Positions 21,801 through 29,512 of a DNA stretch of 29,512 nucleotides are shown one piece after another. Below the pieces are notes generated by a model. That model was not told where the DNA came from. It made no database searches and saw nothing but the letters and a program-made list of their open reading frames with translations. Both the position numbers and the translations under genes were made by a program. Source of the stretch: Fonticula alba. Taxonomy: Eukaryota; Opisthokonta; Rotosphaerida; Fonticulaceae. Numbering within the stretch: position 1 is the stretch's first letter; every line of letters starts with the position of its first letter. Location: NCBI RefSeq assembly GCF_000388065.1, contig NW_009242974.1, forward strand, positions 2,469,340 through 2,498,851, read 5' to 3'.

Positions 21801-22071
21801 CGTACACGGCGGCCGCGAGGAGGGGCGAAACGTGGCTGGGGAAGCCGGCTGACTCGGCGGCCGTCTGATCGAAGGCGTCGGTTTGCAGGGCGGAGTAGCC
21901 GGCGGCCGCCATGGCCATGCGCCTTTCGGCCGCGGCGGCCGTCGAGTCCGCAGCGATCGGGCTCACAGGGACCGAGCTTTGCCGAGACCCGCGCACGCTA
22001 TCGCGCATGGGCGACAGGACAGACACCCGGACAGAGGCCGCGCCGGCCATCGTTGACGGCCCGAGGCCCAT
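16864..22071 (-). CDS. two-domain WRKY transcription factor, at least 3 exons
   Basis: Predicted exons, minus strand: 22071-21196, 21066-20950, 20793-16864, giving about 1640 residues. Domain 1 has [12 protein letters not shown] (WRKYGQK at 253-259) and ligands C273, C278, H303, H305, with an intron inside the zinc finger. Domain 2 has [12 protein letters not shown] (about 439-445) and ligands C459, C464, H485, H487. A basic patch, KHRKRR (about 517-522), follows as a likely nuclear signal. WRKY domains bind W-box DNA (TTGAC core). The rest is low complexity: polyA near 690-701 and 824-840, a Gln/His/Pro-rich block at about 926-1030, and Gly/Pro/Asp-rich tails. LYLDLGL (705-711) and LDLDL (1291-1295) resemble plant EAR motifs. 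Exon 3 could instead start at 20661, also in phase, dropping 44 residues. The true start may lie further upstream (see 22253-23095). Targets are unknown. Confidence 0.88.
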
Positions 22072-22252
22072 GATGAGCAGCTGTTCCTATGTAAGCCGCA
22101 AAGAGCCCGGAAGGGGCGGGCGGGGGGGGGGGAGGGAGGGGGGACCTTCAATTAGAACCTTAGAGGATACGCCCCCCCCGGGAAGCTGGCAGAGGGCAGG
22201 CCCGGCAAGAGTGCGTGCAGGAGGCCGTTGGGGCAGCGCCGGGATGACATAC

Positions 22253-23095
22253 CTTCCTGGGATGACTTGCTCTGGGAGCCCGGCGAAAAGAGAAAAAGAC
22301 AGGAGAAAAGGCGCGCGCGCACGCGCGAATAGAAGGGGGGAGTGTGCCCGCGGCCGACCGCTCTGTGATTGGGAGGTGGGAGGCTATACGCAGGCCCTCT
22401 TGGAGTGGTGTTGATCAGCGTCCACCGGCGGACTATTGCGAGGCATGAGAAATAGGGTGTCAACAGTGGACCAACGCGTAGCTTTCGCCAAGAGCCTCCC
22501 CCCGCCGAGGAGTGCCGCCGTACCGGAAGAAGCCGAGACACAAGCCCCGAAGGAGACACGCCAGCAGGCTCAGGGAGGGAGGTGTAGCCCCACAGGCGTC
22601 GCTCGGGTGTGAAAGGAGGCAGGGGTGCGCCGGCGGGTGGCCTTTGGGGGAGGCGAAAAAAAGGGGAAAAGATCGGCGCTGGAAATCGAGCAAGAAGGAG
22701 CGAAGGCGCGAGGAGAGAGAGAGGGGGGTGCGTGGGGAAATTGAAACATGCCGTGGCTCGTATGGGGGATAATGTCTCAGAAAAATGACAAAATCGCCTG
22801 GCGATTTCCCCGGATGAGGCGGGGGCCGGGGCCCGGGTGGCGCGAGGCCCGAATGCCGGGGGGCGGGGTACCATGGGGCTTGGGGCGTGAATGGCATGCC
22901 ATTGGGCCCGGCCGGCTGGGTCTGATGCTGAGCCTGCGCACCCGCGGTGGCCTGGCGGCTGCCCCCTCTCCCCCCTCCAGCCGCCTGGGCCCCCGGAGTC
23001 ATGAAAAAGCCAGGACTATCGAAGACTCCGCAACCTCCATTCACTCGTGCCCCCTCGCTGGTCATATCCATGTGCCAAGAAGGGTTTACTACCAT
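22253..23095 (-). CDS. possible upstream exons of the WRKY gene
   Basis: A minus-strand open frame starting at 23095 (second Met at about 23071) has coding-like composition and contains VFDSPGFFMTP, which recalls the Ser-Pro cluster (LDSPVFL type) near the N-terminus of plant group I WRKY proteins. A phase-consistent chain is 23095-22942 (donor GTGCGC), micro-exon 22269-22253 (acceptor AGAG, donor GTATGT), then 22080 onward (acceptor ACAG) in frame with the WRKY start at 22071. Each step is only moderately supported. The segment could instead be untranslated leader or a separate small gene. Confidence 0.3.
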
Positions 23096-23735
23096 CGACA
23101 GGCCTGGGCATCAGCGAGGCATCGGGGGGAGGGACTCACGAAAGGCGGTCACACTGGGGCAACCCACCCCCCCCCCCCCACACCACCCCCGGGCGGTGCA
23201 CTCATTGCGCCAGGCCGGCGAAATGATCGCCCTGTGGCTTGCGATTCAAATGGTCCCAGCGTGTGGAGCTCCGAGCCGAGATTTTAACATTTCTGCGCGA
23301 GGTACACCACGCAGGGCAGCCACAAGCACACGAGGAAATGGTGTCCACTCGACGGGTCGACCATTGAACCCCCTTTGCGAAACGAGGAGGCATGGGGCGG
23401 CGGGGCGAGGAGGGGGGCAGAGAAAGAGAGGGGAAAAGAGCGCACCGAGGTGGAGACTCGGACCAAAGCGCCATGATGGATAAATGGACGCCCACGCGGT
23501 GACACATTCCCCATGCGCCTCCCTCCGGACCGCTGCCCCCGCCGCCACGCTGTCTTTCACACATTCACACGCCACGAGATGCACACCCACTTCTGGGTCC
23601 CCTTGCCTCCTGCCTGACTTCGAAAAATGGCCCCCGATGTCCGAATGAAAGCCGATGGGAATCCCTTACTCAGAAGGCAGAGGGGGGGGGGGGGGGGGCG
23701 AGATCCCTATTATTGATGAATATTTCGACATAGAA

Positions 23736-23744
23736 TATATAAAG
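23736..23744 (+). promoter_or_regulatory. TATA-like element in an AT-rich island
   Basis: TATATAAAG stands in a 70-base AT-rich patch within otherwise GC-rich DNA. It reads well on the plus strand and fairly well on the minus strand (TTTATATATTC). The only ATG frame soon after it on the plus strand (from 23779, about 67 residues) shows no conserved features, so it may serve a non-coding transcript, serve the minus-strand WRKY gene, or be chance. Confidence 0.35.
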
Positions 23745-25047
23745 AGCCGGAAAATATTGTTATTTATTGTAGCAAAGGATGCGGAACACGTTAGTTCAGA
23801 CACCCCCTGAGCGGGGACGCGGGGGAATGCTCTCCTGGCCCGCCTTTGGCCAAGGACAGCGTGGCACTGTTGCCCCTACTGCCTCATCCATCGGATGGGA
23901 GCCAACTTACCTGCCCACATTCGCAGACACACACACACCCACACACACATATATACCTACATACACTTGTCCGGCGCTTTAAAAATGGAACAAGGGGAAG
24001 TCTCGCCTTGCTGGGGTAGGCGCACAGGCCCCATGGAAAATCTTCTCTGATCGATACAGTCAGTGTGGGAGAAGCGCCCCGCTGGACCCGGGAGCCGACA
24101 CAAAGGATCCCTCTAGCCCCGCAAGTGGGGCACGCGAGCCTCACCCGCAATCACCCCAAACCCTCAATCATGGAATGGTGTGCCCCACCCAGGCGCAGAA
24201 GAATATAGCTATTAATTGATGGTCCAGTTAAAGGAGATTTTGGCGCGAACATCTTTGACTCGCAATGCCCACGCACATCCCAACGCCTTGGTGCGCAGTT
24301 ATTCCCACCGATGCCCGGGCCTCCGATCAGTGGTGATATGTTGCCCATGTGATGTGGTCATGCCCCGGCGCATGTCACGCAGGAGGCCGATGCGTTGCTC
24401 GAGATGCACGCGGGGCCTCCCGGCCCTCTGGGCCCGCCTTCCGGGGGGGGCGCACAGGCGACATGGAGGGGCCAGGCGACCAGCCCCGAGTGGGGAGGGC
24501 CGCAGCAAGACACACCAGAACGGCCGACCACCGGACCAGAAGCCACCGCAGACCGTGGGCTGCAGCGTGGCTGCCGGCACGCGTGTGCCCTTCGACCGAT
24601 GGGCAGGGACGGAAGTCTCTCCCCCCCCCCCCCCCCCCCTTGGGCTCGCGGCACCCCGCATTGCCACGGGCCCTCTCCCCTCCCCCTCCCCCCCTCTCGG
24701 ACCGGGTGCCAGTGGGATCGCTTTGCCATTGGCGCCAGTAAGGGTGGGGCAGTCGCGGCCTCCGTGTTCGCGTGTGCGTCCGGGGGTGCGTGCGTGTCTG
24801 TAGGTCCGTCTCTTCTCGGGGTCTGCTCCCTGTCGAGGCTCTGGATCTCGGGGCCATCTGTCTGCACTCCTCTTCCCTCCCCTCTTCCTTTCCTGTCGCA
24901 GCACTCGCCTCCTCCTCCTCCTCCTCCTCTTTCTCTCTCCTTCCCTCCATACGCGCCGCCCCCCCTGCATTCCCCCTCCTCTCTCTCTCTCTCTCCTGTG
25001 CCCTTGAGTAGCCAGCCCCCGGATCCCTGGCGCCGACGTCGTCCACC

Positions 25048-28000
25048 ATGAAGTTCGGCTACCGCGTGCGTCCTCCCCTCCTTCCTCTTTTGTCCTCGGT
25101 CGCGGTGGCTCCACTGTTGGCCTCAGGTCATCTGACATGGCTCTTGCCCATCTCGCCAACCACCACTGTTCCCCCTTCAGCTCTCGAACGTTTGTGGCAC
25201 AGCATACAAGCGCGGCAACATCATCTTCTCCAAAGACGGTAACACGGCCATCAGTCCCATTGGCAACCGCTTTACCATCTATGACCTTGTGCAGTATGTG
25301 CCCCCATTTCTGTCCCATGCCATATGGCCCCATGCTCTCTCGCGGGCCTGTGTCTTACCCACCCGAGCTCCGCAGCAACAAGGCCATCACGCCCGATGTG
25401 CAGACCCGCAAGGATATCGCCTCGTTGGCTCTCTCCCCGAATGGCGCCACGCTGATTGCGGTCGATGTGGGTGCGTCTTTCTCCTCCCTCCTTGGCTCCC
25501 TTTCTCGGGTTGCTTCGGTGATTTCCCAGCTGACATGACCGCGGCCTGTCTTTGTCGACGCACAGACGGCCACGCCATCCTGGTGGACCTGTCGCGTCGT
25601 GTCACCCTCCACCACTTCAACTTCAAGGAGCCAGTCAATCACATCTCCTTCTCGCCGGATGGTCGGTATGTCTGAGCCCTGTCTCCGCCATCCTTGCATG
25701 GCCGCCGGCATCCCCATGTGCCCTTCGAGCTTCCCCCCCCCCTGTAGCCCGCCATCCTGCACCCGCCTAACCTCCCTCCCATTCGCTCGCACCATCTGCC
25801 CCTCTTGACCTCGCCCACCAAGCTTCTTTGCTGTCACCCACGGTAAGCTGATCCAAGTCTGGCGGGCGCCGGGTTTGCACCGAGAGTTTGCGCCGTTTGT
25901 CCTCTTCCGCACGTATGGCGGCCATCTGGATGAGATCAACCACATTGAGTGGAGCCGTGACAGCCGGTTCTTCCTGTCCAGCAGCCGTGACCTGACGGCC
26001 CGGCTGTTCTCCCTGAACCCGGAGAAGGGGTTCGTGCCGTTCACCTTCACCGGGCACAAGGACTCCGTGGTTCGGGCCTTCTTTTCGGCCGACCATCAAA
26101 CCATCTACACCCTTTCCCGGGATGGAGCCATCTTCAGCTGGGGCAAGGAGCAGCTCACCAAGCGCGAGGCGGAGAAGCACATGCAGAATTACCTGCGCAC
26201 CAAGCAGCGCAAGGCGCCGCTCATCTTCGGCGACCAGGACACCTCGACTGACGCCTCGGGGGCCAATGTCTTCAAGCCGCGTGAGATGCCCGGCTTCGAG
26301 CCCGGGCAGAGCATCTTCACCCTGCGCTCGGATGAGGAGGGCTCTTCCTCGGACTCGGATTCCGACTTCGAGGGGGAGCAGCCGCTGCAGGCCGGGCTCC
26401 GCAAGGGGGCCGGTCGCGCTGCCCCCGGCACCGGTGCCGCGCGGGTGGACTTCCGTGGGGCCACCTGGCGCCTGAAGGCCCGGCACTTCTTCAACCTGCC
26501 GGACGCCAGTGCACGCGTGACGTCGGGCGACTTCCACCGCGCCTCCGGGGTCCTGGTGGTGGGCTTCTCGCACGGTGTCTTTGCCCTGTATGAGATGCCG
26601 GACTTCACGTCGATCCACACGCTGTCGCTCAGCAGTCAGCATGGCATCACCACGGCGGCCTTCAATCCCGACGGCCAGTGGATTGCTTTGGGCCTGCGTG
26701 GGGCCGGGCAGCTGGTCGTCTGGGAGTGGACCTCCGAGTCGTATATCCTCCGGCAGTCGAGCCATTCGAATGGCGCGGTGCCCCAGTGCGTGGCCTACAC
26801 GGCGGACGGGGCGCATGTGGCCACCGGTGGCTCGGATCACACGGTCCGTCTGTGGAGCACGCGCGACGGCAGTTCCGAGGTCACTTGGAATGAGCACACG
26901 GCCGCGGTGACGGACTTGGCCTTCTCGCGCGGGGGCCATGTCCTGTTTTCGGCCTCGCTGGATGGCACGGTCCGGGCGTATGACCTGCTGCGGTACCGGA
27001 ACTTCCGGACCTTTGCCGCGCCGGAGCCGGTGCAGTTTGACTGTGTGTCGGTCGATCCGTCCGGCGAGCTGGTGTGTGCCGGCACTCGAGACACCTACTC
27101 GCTGTATGTGTGGAATGTGCAGACCGGGCGCTTGCTGGACGTCCTGTCCGGGCATGAGGGGCCCATTTCCTGTGTGGCCTTCTCGCCGGTGGATGGAAAT
27201 GTCGTGGCCACCGGGTCCTGGGACCAGCAGGTCCGCTTTTGGGATGTATTCAGCGGCCGTCGCATTGGCGACCCGCTGGCCCTGGGGTCGGATGTCCTGG
27301 CGCTGGCCTATCGGCCGGATGGCGAGGAGTTGAGTGTCTCCACGCTGGATGGGCAAATCCATGTGTGGTGCACGCGCGAGATGACGCAAGTGGGCACCGT
27401 GGATGGTCGGCGGGACATTGCCGGCGGCCGAGGCGCCGCTGACAAGGTGACCGCGGCCAACAATGCTGCCAGTCGGCACTTCACGTCTTTGGCCTACTCG
27501 GCGGATGGTCGTTCGGTGCTGGCGTGTGGCGTGTCGCGCTTCATTTGCATCTACGACATCCAGTCGCGGCAGTTGCTGACGAAATTCCAGCTGACGCGGA
27601 ACCGCTCGCTGGAGGGGGTGCTTGACAAGCTGAACTCCAGTCGCATGGCGGCCGGCGTGTCGCTGGATCTGATCGATGATGTGTCGGACTCCGAAGATGA
27701 GGAAGCCGCGCGTCTGGTTGGATCCCACCTGCCGGGTGTGCAGTCGGGTGACCTGTCCCGGCGTCGGACTCGGCCGGCCATCCGGGCGTATGCCGTGCGC
27801 TTTGCTCCGACCGGTCGGGCCTTTGCCTGTGCCACGTCCGAGGGGCTGCTGCTGTATTCGCTGGATTTGGATGGCGATGGCGCGGTGTACGACCCGACCG
27901 ACTTGTCGGTGGAGCTGACCCCGGAAGCGGTGCGCGAGGCTCTGGCCGGGCGGGAGTACCTGCCGGCCATCATCATGGCCATGCGCCTCGGCGAGGAGTC

Positions 28001-28451
28001 TCTCCTGCAGGAGGTGTATGAGGGGATTCCCTTGGCATTGGCTCCGCTGCTATCGCGTCAGGTCCCGACGGTGTACCTGGCCCGGTACTTGGCCTTCATC
28101 GCCAAGCAGATTGAGATTACCCCGCACATTGAGTTCCACCTGGGCTGGGTTCGGGGCCTGCTCCGGAGCCATGCGTACATCATGCGCCAGTCGGCCGCCT
28201 ATTATGGGCCCTGCCTGCGGTCGGTGCACCGGGCCATGACGGCCCGCGTGGCGGACATCGGTCGCGTGGCCGATGACAACCAGTTCCTCTTCGACTATCT
28301 GGCCGATATGACGAGTGTCGTGCTGAACGAGGCGGCCGGCACTGATGGCGAGTCGGACGGCGAGTCGGACGGCGAGTCGTCCTCCGCCGCCGAGCTGGAG
28401 GACAACTTGGCCGATACTGCCAGCGACGCTGAGATCGAGGACCAAGAGTAG
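25048..28451 (+). CDS. PWP2: PWP2/UTP1, WD40 protein of the UTP-B complex, 5 exons
   Basis: Predicted exons: 25048-25065, 25181-25293, 25376-25470, 25566-25665, 25823-28451, giving 984 residues (human 919). The N-terminus MKFGYRLSNVCGTAYKRGN matches the family start (human MKFAYRFSNLLGTVYRRGN). ISPIGNRFTIYDL, LHHFNFKEPVNHISFSPDGR and the rows of WD40 blades (for example TGHKDSVVRAFFSADHQTIY and SGHEGPISCVAFSPVDGNVV) follow. The Utp12-type helical domain is at about 820-935, and an acidic tail with three DGES repeats ends the protein. PWP2 is a scaffold of UTP-B in the nucleolar small-subunit processome and is needed for early 18S rRNA cleavage. The start has a CCACCATGA context and a CT-rich leader. 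Exon 1 codes six residues. Donors are GTGCGT, GTATGT, GTGCGT and GTATGT. Long antisense open frames inside exon 5 are shadows. Confidence 0.95.
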
Positions 28452-28609
28452 AAATGCGGCCGTGACATCGACATACCGCTGCCGTGACTTCTCCCATCCT
28501 CTCCCTGGTATCTGTCTCTCTCTCTCTCTCTCTCTCCCGCCCTCGCTGCCCCTCTTTTCTCCTTTAGGAAGAGCAGGGGAGCCCGAATGTGTGCAAGTCG
28601 CGGCGTGCT

Positions 28610-28624
28610 GGGGGGGGGGGGGGG
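28610..28624 (+). repeat. G15 run 159 bases past the PWP2 stop
   Basis: Fifteen G bases on the sense strand lie in the 3' flank of PWP2, matching the G15 run beyond SEC1 in length and orientation. Confidence 0.9.
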
Positions 28625-29276
28625 TCGTCGACCGGACAAGATGGGAGATAAGATGCGGCCGAACATGCGTCCGCGCGTGCAAAAGCGCAACGCCCTAATG
28701 GCTTGCGGCGGTGTGGGGACGCGATGGCGCGCTTGCGTTGAACATTTTTAGATTTCCCTTCCCTCCGCCCGGGGGCTGCCCTTGTCCCCCTTTTCATCCC
28801 CCCCCCCCCTCTCATCTCTCTACCCTTCCTTGTATGCCCTCATCTGTCCCCTCCATAGCCTTCACCGATGTCTCTCCTGTGCCTGCCCATGTGTGCCCCG
28901 CCTGCATCTCCCTGCTCCCTTGATGCATCAAGATGCTGGGACGAATGCTTGTCCGAACCGACACCCGTGCACCAGCACGTGCGTAAATGTCTGCATGCAC
29001 ACGCTTGCTCCTCCTCCCTCCCTCCTCCAATCGGCACTTTCTCCCTCCATGAAAAAATAATATACCCATCAACTCAGCTTGTCCAGGCCATGGATGTCTG
29101 CTCTTTGTCCTCGGCAACTTCCCCCTACCACCACCCCCGCCGCAATCGGCCCTTTCCCAGGATCTCTCTCTCTCTCGTCAGCGCGCAGATCGATGCCTGG
29201 GGTCCTGCACTGCACACGGACCCCCCCGACCGCGACATGGAGAGCCACCTCCGGAGCAACAGCAGCCGAGAGAAAC

Positions 29277-29281
29277 AAAAA
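29277..29281 (-). terminator. pol III T5 terminator of tRNA-Ser
   Basis: On the minus strand a run of five T bases begins four bases after the 3' end of the tRNA gene, as expected for RNA polymerase III termination. Confidence 0.8.
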
Positions 29282-29285
29282 TATG

Positions 29286-29367
29286 CGCTGGCAGCAGGAT
29301 TCGAACCTGCGAAGGCAGTGCCCATTGGATTTCAAGTCCAACTCCTTAACCACTCGGACATGCCAGC
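29286..29367 (-). tRNA. tRNA-Ser(UGA)
   Basis: This 82-base class II tRNA has a 7-bp acceptor stem (GCTGGCA with TGCCAGC), discriminator G, D-arm TCC/GGA with GTGG, anticodon stem TTGGA/TCCAA with loop CTTGAAA (anticodon TGA at 29334-29332), a long variable arm and T-arm GCAGG-TTCGAAT-CCTGC. The long variable arm and the anticodon agree on serine, reading UCA. There is no intron, and the 3' CCA is not encoded. The internal A and B boxes are intact and a T5 terminator follows. Confidence 0.97.
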
Positions 29368-29512
29368 ACATTATGAGGGAGTGGCCTCGGAAATGTGTAT
29401 TTGAATTCTTCGCCACGAGAACAGACATGTGGCTCCACCTCCCCGATAGGGCGGCATCGCACGCCGAATGGATGGAACGGGAATACCTTTCCGGTTGCCG
29501 CATCCCCCCCCC
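29368..29512. other. upstream flank of tRNA-Ser
   Basis: This short flank holds no gene I can support. The last bases run into a C tract at the window edge. Confidence 0.5.

Larger units (their letters stand above)
22081..25047. promoter_or_regulatory. long divergent region WRKY / PWP2
   Basis: At nearly 3 kb this is the longest gap in the window. Apart from the possible upstream WRKY exons, it holds C and G runs (G17 at 23682-23698, which is sense C for the minus gene; C19 at 24621-24639, sense C for PWP2), an AT-rich island at about 23700-23775, CA repeats near 23928-23950, a second AT-rich patch near 24205-24240, and the CT-rich leader of PWP2 (about 24880-25000). I recognise no further protein gene or RNA gene. 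Confidence 0.5.
28452..29285. other. region between PWP2 and tRNA-Ser
   Basis: This stretch contains a (CT)n run near 28516-28537, a G15 run, a C11-class run at about 28799-28809 and pyrimidine-rich sequence to about 29050. I see no conserved coding exon. It should hold the PWP2 3' end and the downstream flank of the tRNA gene. Confidence 0.55.

Noticed and set aside
23910-23920. AACTTACCTG, like the 5' end of U1 snRNA
   Set aside because: Nothing after it matches U1 stem-loops or an Sm site. It is equally the complement of a consensus splice donor.
23990-24060. U6 snRNA-like words on the minus strand (CAGAGAAGAT, then GTTCCATTTTT)
   Set aside because: U6 is almost invariant and needs ACAGAGA followed by the AGC triad and the GCCCCTGC stem. 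This has TCAGAGA, no AGC in place and no 5' hairpin, so the likeness is taken as chance.
25767-27728. 653-residue open frame antisense to PWP2
   Set aside because: It is a shadow of GC-rich codon bias opposite a clearly conserved coding exon, with no recognisable motifs.
1-29512. CRISPR arrays, insertion sequences, prophage or plasmid features
   Set aside because: No spaced direct repeats, transposase motifs, terminal inverted repeats or bacterial gene signals were seen. The DNA is eukaryotic.

Overview
The window is nuclear DNA of a strongly GC-rich, intron-bearing eukaryote. The evidence is spliced genes for conserved eukaryotic proteins (PWP2, Sec1/Munc18, RPP21, SMPD4, inositol monophosphatase), Kozak-like CCACCATG starts, pyrimidine-rich leaders, introns of 70-216 bp with CTAAC/CTGAC branch-like motifs, and a pol III tRNA-Ser gene. 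A two-domain WRKY factor beside an animal/fungal-type gene set suggests a protist, perhaps a nucleariid-like opisthokont such as Fonticula. That placement is inference and cannot be proved here. Nothing prokaryotic, viral or transposon-like was recognised.

Layout, left to right: (1) 1-1240, low-complexity flank without a gene; (2) 1365-1784 (+), a short intronless, TATA-driven, very acidic protein with two basic NLS-like patches; (3) 2623-4431 (-), inositol monophosphatase family, 7 exons; (4) 5173-6017 (+), RNase P subunit RPP21/Rpr2, 3 exons; (5) 6341-10337 (-), SMPD4 (neutral sphingomyelinase 3) homologue, 6 exons; (6) 11683-15463 (+), Sec1/Munc18 SNARE regulator, 9 exons; (7) 16864-22071 (-), large two-domain WRKY transcription factor, at least 3 exons; (8) 25048-28451 (+), PWP2/UTP1 of the small-subunit processome, 5 exons; (9) 29286-29367 (-), tRNA-Ser(UGA). 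Exon joins were worked out by hand from reading phase, GT/AG sites and remembered family motifs; every join is in phase.

The genes alternate strand without exception, giving divergent pairs (IMPase/RPP21, SMPD4/SEC1, WRKY/PWP2) and convergent pairs between them. They do not form a pathway. Roles cover RNA maturation (RPP21, PWP2, tRNA), membrane and lipid traffic (SMPD4, SEC1), inositol metabolism and transcription control.

The most interesting points are the WRKY protein (unusual zinc-ligand spacing, two LxLxL motifs like plant EAR repression motifs, long polyQ/polyA tracts), a splice-donor consensus GTRYGT with no GTRAGT among 27 inferred introns, and many long C/G homopolymers (up to C63) that tend to be C on the sense strand in leaders and introns and G15 just past two gene ends. 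I found no convincing new multi-gene system.
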